NCBI RefSeq assembly: GCF_020164435.1
Contig: NZ_JAIUDQ010000014.1
Span: 1 to 64,000, forward strand
Origin: Phyllobacterium lublinensis
GTDB taxonomy: Bacteria > Pseudomonadota > Alphaproteobacteria > Rhizobiales > Rhizobiaceae
Length of the DNA stretch: 64,000 nt
Reading direction: 5' to 3'
The position numbers and the translations under genes are program-made. The notes beneath the pieces were generated by a model that saw only the letters and a list, made by a program, of their open reading frames with translations, did not search any database and was not told the DNA's origin. Positions 8,484-18,441 of the stretch are shown here, piece by piece. Numbering within the stretch: position 1 is the first letter of the stretch; each line of letters starts with the position of its first letter.

Positions 8484-9365
8484 TCAATCTTTTTGCACCG
8501 GCATGAACAAAAGTGCCCTTTCGTGACCGCCAATATCGTTCTGAACGCCGTGCAAAACAAAATTTTCCGCCGCGAAAATTGCCTCGATGTCTTCGCGTTG
8601 ACCAAATCCGATCTCCACTGCGACCACGCCGCCGATTCGCAAATAGTCCCGGGCGTGCCCGGCGATGATTCGGTATGGTACCAGACCGTCCTGCCCCCCA
8701 TCGAGCGCTCTGAACGGGTCATGCAGCACAACTTCGCGTTGCAAGCCGGCTATCTCGACCGACGGTATGTAAGGCGGATTGGAAACAATCAGATCATAGG
8801 CACCCGTTACGTCGGAAAACCAGTCCGACCGGAGGGCAGCGAACCGATCTGATACGGCATTTATGTGGGCATTGGCTCTCGCAGTAGCAAGGGCGTCGAG
8901 GGAAACATCGACGCCGACGGCCCGCAGCTCCCGTATCTGATCAAGCAAAGCCAGGGCAATGGCGCCCGTTCCTGTACCAAGATCGATAATGTCGGCAACC
9001 CCCTGTTCGGCGATGCGCTGGCGCAGGAACGGAAGTACCAGTTCGACAAGCGCCTCGGTGTCCGGACGTGGCTCGAGGGTTTCGGCGGACAGTGCGAGTT
9101 CGATGCCAAAGAACGCGCGCTTGCCGATGATCCGATGCACGGACTCCCCGTTCATTCGCCGAATAAGGATTTCTTCCAGCCGCACCACAACCGCTTGTTC
9201 GATGGGACGATCGGGATTGCGGATCGCCTCCAGGCGGTCACATCCGGTCACCCACTCAACCAGAAGGCGAGCATCTAGTTCGGCGGTTTCGATTTGGGCG
9301 GCCGTCAGTCGGGAACGCGCCTGCCTGTGCACGTCAGCAAGACGCAGGCTGTCGGCCGTCATCAT
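8484..9365 (-). CDS. prmC: peptide chain release factor N5-glutamine methyltransferase
   Basis: Methylates the glutamine of the GGQ motif in release factors, using S-adenosylmethionine in the cytoplasm. The 293-residue length fits the family. The SAM-binding loop DLGTGTG (about 128-134) and the catalytic NPPY motif (196-199) are intact. It starts 5 bases after the stop of prfA, whose product is its substrate, so the two are co-transcribed in the common prfA-prmC arrangement. A double ATG opens the frame; either codon may be used. Confidence 0.95.
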   Translation of the reverse strand: MMTADSLRLADVHRQARSRLTAAQIETAELDARLLVEWVTGCDRLEAIRNPDRPIEQAVVVRLEEILIRRMNGESVHRIIGKRAFFGIELALSAETLEPRPDTEALVELVLPFLRQRIAEQGVADIIDLGTGTGAIALALLDQIRELRAVGVDVSLDALATARANAHINAVSDRFAALRSDWFSDVTGAYDLIVSNPPYIPSVEIAGLQREVVLHDPFRALDGGQDGLVPYRIIAGHARDYLRIGGVVAVEIGFGQREDIEAIFAAENFVLHGVQNDIGGHERALLFMPVQKD

Positions 9366-9370
9366 GGCCG

Positions 9371-10447
9371 TCAGAACCCCTCATTCATCTGTGCAAGCTG
9401 CGCCGTCTGGAAGTCGGAGATCAGCGCGCCGATAAGCTCGTCCAGATCGCCCTCCATGATCCGGTCAAGTTTGTAGAGTGTCAGGTTGATGCGATGATCG
9501 GTCACGCGGCCCTGGGGAAAATTATACGTGCGGATTCGCTCGGAGCGATCCCCTGAGCCGACCTGGCTGCGCCTCGCCTCCGACCGCTCGCTGTCCGCCT
9601 TCTGCCGCTGCATGTCGAAAAGCCGCGAGCGCAGCACCTGCATGGCGCGTGCACGGTTCTGGTGCTGCGACTTCTCGGCCTGAACAACAACGATCCCGGA
9701 GGGAATATGTGTGATCCGGACGGCCGAGTCGGTCGTGTTGACGTGCTGGCCGCCGGAACCGGAAGCACGCATCGTGTCGATGCGGATATCCTCGGCGCGG
9801 ATGTCGATGTCGATTTCCTCCGCTTCCGGAAGGACAGCCACCGTTGCAGCGGAGGTATGGATACGCCCGCTCGCCTCCGTATCGGGCACGCGCTGCACCC
9901 GGTGAACCCCCGATTCAAACTTCAGCTTGGCAAAGACGCCCTTGCCCGACACCATCGCGATCACTTCCTTGTAGCCGCCGGCTTCGCCATCGCTTGCAGA
10001 GATCAGCTCGACGCGCCAGCCATTGGATGCGGCGTAACGCTCATACATGCGGAACAGGTCGCCGCCGAACAATGCCGCCTCCGAACCACCGGTTCCGGCG
10101 CGGATTTCGAGAATGGCGTTGCGCTCGTCGGCCACATCCTTTGGCAGAAGCAGGACCTGGATATCCTTCTCGAGCTCGTCGATGCGGTCCCTGATCTGGG
10201 GCAATTCGGCCTCTGCCAGCTCGCGCATCTCCCTGTCGGTCGATGCGTCATCCAGCATGGATTTCAGGTCGTCCGCTTCGCTGTTGGCGCTCATGAGATC
10301 GCGGATCTTGGCGACGACAGGTTCGAGTTCGGAATATTCCGAAGCGAGTTTCACATAGGTGTCGGAATCGGGATTGCTCGCCATCTGCGTCTCCATCATG
10401 GAGAAACGCTTCAGCAGCTGATCCATACGATCCTGCGGAATTGTCAT
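9371..10447 (-). CDS. prfA: peptide chain release factor 1
   Basis: Terminates translation at UAA and UAG codons. The 358-residue product contains the codon-reading PxT tripeptide (PDT, 188-190) that marks RF1 rather than RF2, and the catalytic GGQ motif (232-234) within [14 protein letters not shown]. No programmed frameshift is visible, as expected for RF1. It lies 12 bases after ptsP and 5 bases before prmC, which suggests one ptsP-prfA-prmC transcript. Confidence 0.97.
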   Translation of the reverse strand: MTIPQDRMDQLLKRFSMMETQMASNPDSDTYVKLASEYSELEPVVAKIRDLMSANSEADDLKSMLDDASTDREMRELAEAELPQIRDRIDELEKDIQVLLLPKDVADERNAILEIRAGTGGSEAALFGGDLFRMYERYAASNGWRVELISASDGEAGGYKEVIAMVSGKGVFAKLKFESGVHRVQRVPDTEASGRIHTSAATVAVLPEAEEIDIDIRAEDIRIDTMRASGSGGQHVNTTDSAVRITHIPSGIVVVQAEKSQHQNRARAMQVLRSRLFDMQRQKADSERSEARRSQVGSGDRSERIRTYNFPQGRVTDHRINLTLYKLDRIMEGDLDELIGALISDFQTAQLAQMNEGF

Positions 10448-10459
10448 CAGTATTAGCCT

Positions 10460-12736
10460 CTAAACTGGGACGCCAGCTCGCTCTGCGAACTTGGTGAGTA
10501 TCTGGCGCAACGAACCCGTTTCGCCGTGATTGTCGATCGCATCCTTCATCTGGGCGCTGAGCTCGCCAATGTCGAGCGTGCCAAGCATGGCCTTGACCGG
10601 CCCGATCGATGCTGCAGACATGGAAATGGATCGGAATCCGAGACCGAGCAGCGCCATGGCCGAAAGCGGCTTTCCTGCCATCTCCCCGCACAGCGTTACG
10701 TCGGTATTGTTCCGCTCACCCGCCTCGGCGATCTGGCGCAAAACCCGCAGGAACGGCACAGAGAGGTTGTCGAAGCGGTTCGTGATGATCGAATTGCCGC
10801 GGTCAACCGCCATGACGAACTGGAACAGGTCATTCGAGCCGACCGAGACGAAATCCACGACAGCCATCAACTCGTCTAGCTGCCAAAGCAATGACGGGAC
10901 CTCGACCATGGCGCCAATCTTGACCCGGGTCGGCAGGTCATAGGCAAAGCGCGACAGGTGCTGGACCTCGCGGTTGATGAGGTCGCTCGCCTTGCGTACC
11001 TCCGCCACTTCCGTCACCATCGGCAGCATCAGCCGCAATTCGCGGCCACCCGCGGCCTTGAGCAGCGCCCGTACCTGAGTGCGCAGCAGTCCGGGCCGAT
11101 CGAGTGTCAGGCGAAGCGCCCGCCATCCCATGGCCGGGTTTTCCTCATTCACATTACTGCGGAAATACGGAAGCACCTTGTCGCCACCAATATCGAGCGT
11201 GCGGAAGGTCACGGGGCGGTCGCCGGCGGCATCCAGCACCGAGCGATAGAGCCGCTCCTGCTGTTCGGCGCGGGGGAAGGTCGAAGCCACCATGAATTGC
11301 AGTTCGGTCCTGAACAGACCGATACCGGCGGCACCGGCCTCGGCGAGTTGTGGCAAGTCCACCAGCAGGCCCGCATTCATCAGCAGCGAAATGGCGATGC
11401 CATCCTTGCTCACCGACGGCTTGTCCCGCAACTCCCGGTAAAGGGCCTGCCGCTTGGCGCGGAACTTGACCTTTTCCGTATAGGCAGCCTCCACGTCCGA
11501 TTGCGGACGCAGGTGGACACGGCCATCATCGCCATCGACGATCACCGCATCATTGTTTTCCGCCATGGACACGACGCCCTTGACCTGGCCGGCAACCGGA
11601 ATGCCCATGGCACGGGCCACGATCACCACGTGACTGGTGGCTGCGCCATCCTCGAGCACCAGGCCACGCAGCCGTTCGCGCGGATAGTCGAGAAGTTCGG
11701 CAGCGCCCATGGAACGCGCTATGATGATCGCATCCTTGGCCAGGGAACCGGCCATCGTCTTGACATCACGGCCCATCAGCTGGCGGAGCAAGCGGTTTGC
11801 CAGATCGTCGAAATCGCTCAGGCGTTCCCGCATATAGGGATCGGTCAAGTGCATCATGCGGGCGCGGGTATCGCTTTGCACCTTCTCCACGGCTGCTTCG
11901 GCGGTCAAGCCATTGCGGATGGCCTCCTCGAGGCGACGTACCCAGCCGGTGTCATGCGCAAACATGCGGTAAGCCTCGAGCACCTCGCGGTGCTCGCCTT
12001 CGAACGCAACGTCACGACGCGACAGCATGTCGTCGATCGAAATGCGCAAGGAACCGAGTGAGCTTTCGAGTCGGTCTATTTCCGCGTTGATGTCCTCATT
12101 GAAGAGATTCGTGACGACGATGCGCGGCTCATGCAGCACGACGTGTCCAAGCCCGACGCCATCGTTGAAGGCATTGCCGCTGAAGCTCATCGGCTTGCCG
12201 AGGTCGAGCTCCACGCCCGGACGCGCCAGCCGTGGTATTTCGCCGGCCGCGACCATTTCGGCCAGGACCATCGCCGTGGTCTCAAGCGCTTCGACCTCGT
12301 CCTCGCGATAGACCCGCTTGGTCCGGTTCTGTACGACGAGAACGCCGAGTGTGCGTCCTGCCCGCAGGATCGGCACGCCGAGGAAGGAATTGTAAATCTC
12401 TTCACCGGTTTCCGGCAGATAGGCGAAGGCCGGATGGGTCTGGGCATCGGTAAGATTGAGTGGCCGCGCGCTGGCGGCAATCGTGCCGACGAGACCCTGG
12501 CCGAGACGCAGCTGGGCCAAATGGACGGCAGAGGGGTTCAGGCCTTCGGTGGCATAGAGTTCAAGAACGCTGTCGGAGCGCAGCACATAAAACGAGCACA
12601 CTTCCGCAACCATGTTCTGCGCGATCTCGCGAACAATGCGGTCAAGCCTCTCCTGAGGCTCAAGAGCCTCCGCCATCAACTCGCGGAGACGCTTCAGCAT
12701 GACACGGGGGCCGCTCATCTGCTCGCGCGTGGGCAC
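10460..12736 (-). CDS. ptsP: nitrogen-PTS enzyme I (EI-Ntr)
   Basis: Phosphoenolpyruvate-protein phosphotransferase that starts the nitrogen PTS relay (EI-Ntr to NPr to EIIA-Ntr), a regulatory rather than sugar-uptake system. Domains: an N-terminal GAF domain (about 20-150) thought to sense nitrogen metabolites, the PTS enzyme I N-domain, the phosphohistidine domain with active His near 369 in ATSHVVIVARAMG, and the PEP-binding barrel with GLFRTE and SVGSNDLFQF. I chose GTG 12736 (VPTREQMSGPRV): an AAGG sequence lies 6 bases upstream, and the resulting 758 residues with GPRVMLKRLRE near the N-terminus fit rhizobial relatives. The frame is open to 12787. Confidence 0.94.
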   Translation of the reverse strand: MPTREQMSGPRVMLKRLRELMAEALEPQERLDRIVREIAQNMVAEVCSFYVLRSDSVLELYATEGLNPSAVHLAQLRLGQGLVGTIAASARPLNLTDAQTHPAFAYLPETGEEIYNSFLGVPILRAGRTLGVLVVQNRTKRVYREDEVEALETTAMVLAEMVAAGEIPRLARPGVELDLGKPMSFSGNAFNDGVGLGHVVLHEPRIVVTNLFNEDINAEIDRLESSLGSLRISIDDMLSRRDVAFEGEHREVLEAYRMFAHDTGWVRRLEEAIRNGLTAEAAVEKVQSDTRARMMHLTDPYMRERLSDFDDLANRLLRQLMGRDVKTMAGSLAKDAIIIARSMGAAELLDYPRERLRGLVLEDGAATSHVVIVARAMGIPVAGQVKGVVSMAENNDAVIVDGDDGRVHLRPQSDVEAAYTEKVKFRAKRQALYRELRDKPSVSKDGIAISLLMNAGLLVDLPQLAEAGAAGIGLFRTELQFMVASTFPRAEQQERLYRSVLDAAGDRPVTFRTLDIGGDKVLPYFRSNVNEENPAMGWRALRLTLDRPGLLRTQVRALLKAAGGRELRLMLPMVTEVAEVRKASDLINREVQHLSRFAYDLPTRVKIGAMVEVPSLLWQLDELMAVVDFVSVGSNDLFQFVMAVDRGNSIITNRFDNLSVPFLRVLRQIAEAGERNNTDVTLCGEMAGKPLSAMALLGLGFRSISMSAASIGPVKAMLGTLDIGELSAQMKDAIDNHGETGSLRQILTKFAERAGVPV

Positions 12737-12843
12737 TTGGAGCCTTTCTCCATAACAATGTTGGCAAGGCCGGAATGACCTCACCAAATCAGTCGATCCA
12801 TCATGTCAGCCGGCGAACAGGCCGACAAACAGAATCTCGTTTG

Positions 12844-14097
12844 CTAATGCTTATCCAGACCGTAGACAGAATGCAAAGTGCGGACGGCAAGTTCCGCATA
12901 GGGACCATCAATCAGAATGGAAATCTTGATTTCCGAGGTCGTGATGGCACGAATATTGATGCCCTTGTCGGCAAGCGCACGGAAAGCCGTCGCTGCAACG
13001 CCCGCGTGGCTGCGCATGCCAATGCCGATGACGGAGACTTTGACCATGCCTGCCTCCGACTGGATGACGTCGAAACCGACATCTTCCTTGACCTTGTCGA
13101 GAACAACGAGCGCCTTGTCCAGGTCGCCCGAGGGCACCGTGAAGGTCATGTCGGTCTTCGAGCCATCCTCGGAGATGTTCTGGACGATCATGTCGACATT
13201 GATGTGCGCCTCGGCCAGCGGCCCGAAGATCCCTGCGGAAATGCCGGGGCGGTCCGCAACGCGCCGCAACGAAATCTGGGCTTCGTCCTTGGCATAGGCA
13301 ATTCCGGTGACAACCTGCTGTTCCACGATCTCTTCCTCGTCGCAAATAAGTGTTCCGGGCGGATTGATCAGATCACCCATGCCCGGCGCATCGGGGTCTT
13401 CAAAGCTGGACCTGACAAATGTGCGCACTTTGTGCACCATGGCAAGCTCGACGGACCGTACTTGCAGCACTTTGGCGCCAAGCGAAGCCATTTCAAGCAT
13501 TTCTTCAAACGAGATCCGTGACAGGCGCCGCGCCTTCGGTTCGACGCGCGGATCGGTCGTGTAAACGCCATCCACATCGGTGTAGATGTCGCAGCGATCC
13601 GCTTTCACCGCGGCCGCGATCGCAACCGCACTGGTGTCCGAACCGCCGCGACCGAGCGTGGAAATACGGTTGTCGGGGCCGATACCCTGGAATCCCGCAA
13701 CGACGGCAACCTGGCCTTCCTGGAAACGCTCGACCAGGAAGGAACCATCAATGTCAAGAATCCGGGCCGCACCATGTGCATTATCCGTCTTGATCGGTAT
13801 CTGCCAGCCCTGCCACGAGCGGGCATGAATGCCCATCGACTGCAAAGCAATTGCAAGCAACCCCGCCGTCACCTGCTCGCCAGAGGCGACGATGGCATCA
13901 TATTCCCGTGCGTCATGCATTGGTGAGGTCTGGCGCGTCCAGGCAACGAGCTCATTGGTCTTGCCTGCCATTGCGGAAACGACGACCGCCACCTCATGAC
14001 CTGCGTCGACTTCACGTTTCACATGCCGGGCCACATTACGGATGCGGTCGATATCGGCCACCGAAGTGCCACCGAATTTCATCACAATGCGCGCCAT
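12844..14097 (-). CDS. lysC: aspartate kinase
   Basis: Phosphorylates aspartate, the first step to lysine, threonine, methionine and diaminopimelate. The 417-residue protein has the kinase domain with the KFGGTSV motif at residues 8-14 and two C-terminal ACT domains (about 265-410) for feedback control by amino acids. It is on the same strand as ptsP, 107 bases upstream of it, as often seen in Rhizobiales, and is divergent from ubiG across a 193-base region that should hold both promoters. Confidence 0.96.
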   Translation of the reverse strand: MARIVMKFGGTSVADIDRIRNVARHVKREVDAGHEVAVVVSAMAGKTNELVAWTRQTSPMHDAREYDAIVASGEQVTAGLLAIALQSMGIHARSWQGWQIPIKTDNAHGAARILDIDGSFLVERFQEGQVAVVAGFQGIGPDNRISTLGRGGSDTSAVAIAAAVKADRCDIYTDVDGVYTTDPRVEPKARRLSRISFEEMLEMASLGAKVLQVRSVELAMVHKVRTFVRSSFEDPDAPGMGDLINPPGTLICDEEEIVEQQVVTGIAYAKDEAQISLRRVADRPGISAGIFGPLAEAHINVDMIVQNISEDGSKTDMTFTVPSGDLDKALVVLDKVKEDVGFDVIQSEAGMVKVSVIGIGMRSHAGVAATAFRALADKGINIRAITTSEIKISILIDGPYAELAVRTLHSVYGLDKH

Positions 14098-14290
14098 GGG
14101 AAAGTACCGTTCTGGAAAGGCCTGAAACTGAACCGGAAAAGGGCTGTTTTAAATGAAGCCACCCTTTGCCAAATGAATGCGGCCTCCCATAACGAAATTA
14201 TGAGGTGACTGCAAGAACAGCAGACGATTTGCGCCTTGACATTTTTTGCCGGAAGGGGCCACTCGAAAGCGAGACAGTGAGGACATGGCC

Positions 14291-15034
14291 ATGGCGACCG
14301 CAGAGCGTAGTACAATTGATGCCGCAGAAGTCGAGCGTTTTTCGCGCATGGCGGCCGAGTGGTGGAACCCGCTAGGCAAATTCCGCCCCCTGCACAAATT
14401 CAATCCCACGCGTCTTGCCTATATCAAGGAAAAGGTCTGCGCTCACTACGGCATCGATCCCAACAGCCCGGCCCCTTTTGCCGGGTTGCGCATCCTCGAT
14501 ATCGGTTGCGGCGGCGGCCTGCTCAGTGAACCCATGGCGCGCCTTGGTGCCAGTGTCGTCGGGGCCGATGCCGGTGAGACCAATATCGAGGTCGCAAAGA
14601 TTCACGCCGCCCAGAGCGGCCTTTCCATTGATTACCGCGCCACGACTGCGGAAGCATTGGCGGAAGCCGGAGAAAAGTTCGATATCGTCCTCAACATGGA
14701 AGTCGTCGAGCACGTCGCCGACGTCGAGCTTTACATGTCGGCGTGTTCGCAGATGGTAAAGCCCGGCGGCATGACCTTTGTCGCCACCATAAACCGCACC
14801 TTGAAGGCGCTTGGCCTTGCCATCTTTGGCGCGGAATATGTGTTGCGCTGGCTGCCGCGCGGAACGCACCAGTATGACAAGCTGGTGCGCCCGGAGGAAC
14901 TTGAGTCCGCACTGAACGGCGCCGGGCTCAATGTCGTGGAAAAAGTCGGCGTGACTTATAACCCCCTTGCCGACAGCTGGAACCGATCGCGCGATACCGA
15001 CGTCAACTATATGGTGCTGGCGACAAGACCCTAG
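14291..15034 (+). CDS. ubiG: bifunctional ubiquinone O-methyltransferase UbiG
   Basis: SAM-dependent enzyme that makes both O-methylations in ubiquinone synthesis. The SAM-binding motif [18 protein letters not shown] and the family signature near the N-terminus ([11 protein letters not shown]) are present. I chose ATG 14291 (247 residues) because GTGAGGA (14277-14283) sits 7 bases upstream; ATG 14285 is in frame but too close. The gene is divergent from lysC, and its last 4 bases overlap the convergent transporter gene. Confidence 0.95.
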   Translation: MATAERSTIDAAEVERFSRMAAEWWNPLGKFRPLHKFNPTRLAYIKEKVCAHYGIDPNSPAPFAGLRILDIGCGGGLLSEPMARLGASVVGADAGETNIEVAKIHAAQSGLSIDYRATTAEALAEAGEKFDIVLNMEVVEHVADVELYMSACSQMVKPGGMTFVATINRTLKALGLAIFGAEYVLRWLPRGTHQYDKLVRPEELESALNGAGLNVVEKVGVTYNPLADSWNRSRDTDVNYMVLATRP

Positions 15035-15927
15035 GCGGCCCTTGCCGTCATGCGCTGGGCCTTGGTGGTCATCAGGACACCGATTGTGATGATGATCGCG
15101 CCAGCCCATGTCGCCAGCTGGTAGATTTCACCGAGAAACAGTGTGCCGGCGAGCAAGGCAACAGCTGCACCGACATAGCCGATCTGGCTGAGGTAAACCG
15201 GTCCGCCAACGGCTTGAAGCCGGAAATACAGCGCAAACATGCAGGCTGACGCCAGAACCTGGAAAAGCACGAGCCATGGCACATCCCCGAGCGGCGCCAC
15301 GGGGAATGTGCCGGTCATGAAGAAAATGACCGGAACCAGCAGCAAGGCTGTCACCAAGTGGCTGCCGGCAGCAAGCTCGGTGGGGTCGGCGCCGTCCGGC
15401 CAGTCGATGGTTCGATAGACGTTGCCCAAGGCAAGCAGTACGGGAATAAGCAGGCCGATGCCAACCCAGAGGGGATCGGCTGGCTTCCCGACTTGACCCC
15501 TTGTGAAGCCAACGACCGTTGCCCCGCCAAAGCCGACGAAAATGCCGAGCAGGCCGAGGAGATTTGGCCTGCGCATCTTGAACAGGATCGAAAGCAGCAG
15601 GGTAAACACCGGCGACAGCGTATACATGATCCCGGTATATCCGGAGCCAAGATGAGGGATTGCCGACAGCGTCAGCAGGTTTGGGATGGCGTAGGAGATC
15701 AATGCAGCAATAAGGTAATAGCGCAGCATATGCGCATCGAACCGCGGTCGCTTTCCCATCAGCAGAAAGGCTGCGAGGAGCACGGTACCAGCGCCAGTCG
15801 AGATGACGAATGCCCATAGGGACGGAGCTATCCCGGCCGCAAATGCCAGTTTACCGAATGGCAGCGTCAATCCGAGGAAGGTGCCCGTCAGGACAAGGAG
15901 CACCGCAGCTGAGTTCAGAAATGACAT
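15031..15927 (-). CDS. EamA-family (DMT) membrane transporter
   Basis: A 298-residue inner membrane protein with about ten hydrophobic segments in two EamA repeats, the pattern of the drug/metabolite transporter superfamily. The substrate cannot be told from sequence. It converges on ubiG with a 4-base overlap and sits 50 bases downstream of the DUF1178 gene, which is on the same strand. Confidence 0.85.
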   Translation of the reverse strand: MSFLNSAAVLLVLTGTFLGLTLPFGKLAFAAGIAPSLWAFVISTGAGTVLLAAFLLMGKRPRFDAHMLRYYLIAALISYAIPNLLTLSAIPHLGSGYTGIMYTLSPVFTLLLSILFKMRRPNLLGLLGIFVGFGGATVVGFTRGQVGKPADPLWVGIGLLIPVLLALGNVYRTIDWPDGADPTELAAGSHLVTALLLVPVIFFMTGTFPVAPLGDVPWLVLFQVLASACMFALYFRLQAVGGPVYLSQIGYVGAAVALLAGTLFLGEIYQLATWAGAIIITIGVLMTTKAQRMTARAA

Positions 15928-15977
15928 GGAGAATCATCCGCCAGTTCAGTTCAACTCAGCAGATTGGACCAGTAATA

Positions 15978-16391
15978 TCAATTGTGGTCTTCGGGGAAGA
16001 CCGGAAGCGGCATCACATCGACGCCGTCCTCCAGCAGGGACTTCACCTCATCGCCGGTGGCTTCGCCATAAATGCCGCGCTTCTCTACCTCACCGAAATG
16101 GATCTTTCGCGCCTCTTCGGCAAAGTCGTTGCCGACATAATCGGCGTTGTCGCGCACTTTCTGCGCCATTTCCCTCAGTTCGGTGACCATCTTGCTCATC
16201 GCGACAGCCATCTTCTCCTTCTGCCGCCCGGTCGTGACCGAAGGCACCATCAGGGCCTTCTCGATTTTGTGCGATCCGCAGGCCGGACAGGTGACAAGCT
16301 GCCTCTCGATTTGCTGGTCGAAGTCATCATTGCTTCGAAACCAGCCTTCAAAACCGTGGTCGTGGTCACAATGAAGCGAGAATCGGATCAT
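15978..16391 (-). CDS. DUF1178 family protein
   Basis: A 137-residue protein matching DUF1178 by its N-terminus (MIRFSLHCDHDHGFEGWF) and by CPACGSHKIEKALMVP at about 35-50. The histidines and the CPxC pair suggest metal binding, but no function is established. Its start overlaps the stop of the upstream nitrilase-like gene by 4 bases, so the two are translationally coupled; the same pair occurs in many Alphaproteobacteria. Confidence 0.87.
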   Translation of the reverse strand: MIRFSLHCDHDHGFEGWFRSNDDFDQQIERQLVTCPACGSHKIEKALMVPSVTTGRQKEKMAVAMSKMVTELREMAQKVRDNADYVGNDFAEEARKIHFGEVEKRGIYGEATGDEVKSLLEDGVDVMPLPVFPEDHN

Positions 16392-17254
16392 GATGCGGCT
16401 TCAAGCCTTGTCCTCTCCCCGTCATTTTCCACGACCAGCCCGAATGGACGAGCGTTCTTGAGGTTTGGCACTTTGGCCCGGGCTGCAGCGCTCAAAGCGG
16501 GATCGACATCCGCGACAATGACCGCAGGCTCCGCATGGTCGGCCTCGGCCAATATCTCGCCCCACGGGGCGACAATCATCGAATGGCCATAGGTCTCGCG
16601 ACCGTCCTCATGCAGGCCGCCCTGGGCGGCCGAGATCATGAATGCACCGTTTTCGATGGCGCGGGCGCGCTGGAGCACCTGCCAGTGAGCTTCACCGGTC
16701 TGGCGCGTGAAGGCCGCCGGCGCGGTGATGACCGTTGCGCCGGCAACGGCTTGCGCGCGGAACAACTGTGGAAAGCGGACATCGTAGCAAATGGCAAATC
16801 CGAGCCGTGCATATGGCAGGTCGATCACCACCGTATCGGCGCCTGGGGCGTAAACGGCGGATTCGCGCCAGCTTTCGCCATTGTCGAGATCGACATCGAA
16901 CATGTGAATCTTGTCGTAGCGGGTCAGAACCGAACCATCGGGGCCAAACAGGAACGCGCGATTGGCGATCTTGCCATCATCGCGGGCGATGGCCGTCGAG
17001 CCGATATGCAGATGAATTCCGTGCTTTGCAGCCAGTTCGGAGGCCGTGCGCACGATAATATCATCGCTCTCGGCTTTCAGTACGTTTTGCAGCGATTTGC
17101 GGTCGCGTTGCAGCGCACCCGTCATTTCCGGTGTCTGGACGTATACGGCACCCTTGCCTGCCGCGTGGGCGACGTAGTCCGCAAGGTCGACAGCATTGCG
17201 CTGCGGGTCCACCCCTGAACGCATCTGGATCGCAGCTGCACGAAATGAACTCAT
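16388..17254 (-). CDS. carbon-nitrogen hydrolase (Nit1/nitrilase superfamily)
   Basis: A 288-residue amidase of the nitrilase superfamily, closest in pattern to Nit1 deaminated-glutathione amidases. The Glu-Lys-Cys triad is visible as Glu in QTPEMTGAL, Lys in YDKIHMFDVD and Cys in AICYDVRFP. The likely role is removing side-product amides, which suits the neighbouring glutaredoxin gene. I chose ATG 17254 (MSSFRAAAIQMRSG) because GAGGA lies 8 bases upstream; the frame is open to 17278. Its start is 10 bases after the grxC stop codon. Confidence 0.9.
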   Translation of the reverse strand: MSSFRAAAIQMRSGVDPQRNAVDLADYVAHAAGKGAVYVQTPEMTGALQRDRKSLQNVLKAESDDIIVRTASELAAKHGIHLHIGSTAIARDDGKIANRAFLFGPDGSVLTRYDKIHMFDVDLDNGESWRESAVYAPGADTVVIDLPYARLGFAICYDVRFPQLFRAQAVAGATVITAPAAFTRQTGEAHWQVLQRARAIENGAFMISAAQGGLHEDGRETYGHSMIVAPWGEILAEADHAEPAVIVADVDPALSAAARAKVPNLKNARPFGLVVENDGERTRLEAAS

Positions 17255-17264
17255 GACATTATCC

Positions 17265-17534
17265 TCAAGCCAGTTCACCGGTCTTCAACAAAGTGTCGAG
17301 ACGGCCCTGATTTTCCAGCGCGTAAAGATCGTCGCATCCCCCGACATGGGTACTTCCGATAAAGATCTGCGGAAATGTGGTCCGGCCATTGGCGCGCGCC
17401 AGCATCTCCTGGCGGGCCGACGGCTCCATCGACGCATTATATTCGACGAAGGCCACGCCCTTTTCAGACAAAAGCCCCTTGGCAGCCGTGCAATAGCCGC
17501 AACCATTACGCGTATAGATAGTGACATCGACCAT
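17265..17534 (-). CDS. grxC: glutaredoxin 3
   Basis: An 89-residue dithiol glutaredoxin that reduces disulfides with glutathione. The active site is CGYC, a variant of the usual CPYC, at residues 11-14, and the glutathione-binding TFPQIFI and GGCDDLYAL segments are intact. I chose ATG 17534 (MVDVTIYTRNGCGYC) because the longer open frame upstream overlaps comF and carries no homology. It lies between comF and the nitrilase-like gene on one strand, probably one operon. Confidence 0.94.
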   Translation of the reverse strand: MVDVTIYTRNGCGYCTAAKGLLSEKGVAFVEYNASMEPSARQEMLARANGRTTFPQIFIGSTHVGGCDDLYALENQGRLDTLLKTGELA

Positions 17535-17610
17535 TCGAATACTCCGGTTCGCCTCTATATAGTCATCAAAACTTCGGGCGAAAAGACCCGTTCTTTGCGC
17601 GCGAACCGCC

Positions 17611-18393
17611 TCATGCGGACAATTCTTGCCCCAGAACCCGGCCAAATGTGAGAACATCGACTTTCGATGCCCCGCCTCTCAGCAAGGCGCGTGATGCTGC
17701 CTTGACGGTCGCTCCGGTTGTGTAGACGTCGTCGATCAGCAGGACATTGCGCCCGCGCACCGTGATCTCCTGCGCCTCCGGAACCTTGAATGCACCGCGC
17801 ACGTTCGCGGCCCGTTCCTTTGCGCCAAGACCAACCTGCTGCCGGGTTTGCCGGACGCGCACCAAAGCATCCGGGTCGAACGGCTTGCTGCTCAACCTCG
17901 CCAGGTGGCGGGCGAGTTCGGCCGATTGATTGAACCGGCGGAGCCAATATCGACGCGCATGGAGCGGCACCGGCACGATGACATCGCACTCACTCAAGAG
18001 TTCACTGCCGGCTCGCAGCATCCACCGCGCCATCCACGGCCCAAGGTCGGTCCGGTCATTGTACTTGAGACGATGGACCATATCGCGGATGACTCCCTCA
18101 TGCATGGCGACGGAACGGGCGCGGTAGAACGGCGGTGGATCTGCGATGGCTTCCGCTGACAGGATCTCAGCGCCAAGGTCATGGCTGAAGGGAATGCCGA
18201 GCACCGGGCAATAGGGCCTTTCTATGAAACGCACCTTTTGCCAGCATGCGCCACACAGCGTTCCGGGCTCCGCGACATGCCTGTCGCAACCTGCACATAC
18301 GGGTGGAAACAGCAGCCGGAACAGCTGGTCGGTAGCGGCGCGTGTTAAGAGACGCATAGTCGATCCAAGAGTTTTCATTGCAATTCGATCCAA
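17611..18393 (-). CDS. ComF family protein (phosphoribosyltransferase-like)
   Basis: A 260-residue ComF-type protein. The N-terminal zinc-ribbon cysteines (CAGC and CGAC, about 35-53) and the C-terminal phosphoribosyltransferase loop NVLLIDDVYTTGAT are present. Relatives take part in DNA uptake or in DNA processing, but the biochemical role is unclear. A second start at ATG 18378 is possible. The gene is divergent from a methyltransferase gene and heads the comF-grxC-nit-DUF1178 run. Confidence 0.9.
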   Translation of the reverse strand: MDRIAMKTLGSTMRLLTRAATDQLFRLLFPPVCAGCDRHVAEPGTLCGACWQKVRFIERPYCPVLGIPFSHDLGAEILSAEAIADPPPFYRARSVAMHEGVIRDMVHRLKYNDRTDLGPWMARWMLRAGSELLSECDVIVPVPLHARRYWLRRFNQSAELARHLARLSSKPFDPDALVRVRQTRQQVGLGAKERAANVRGAFKVPEAQEITVRGRNVLLIDDVYTTGATVKAASRALLRGGASKVDVLTFGRVLGQELSA

Positions 18394-18441
18394 GGCGACG
18401 CATCTACCGTGCAGACTATACAGAGATCAGAGAAATTCGGA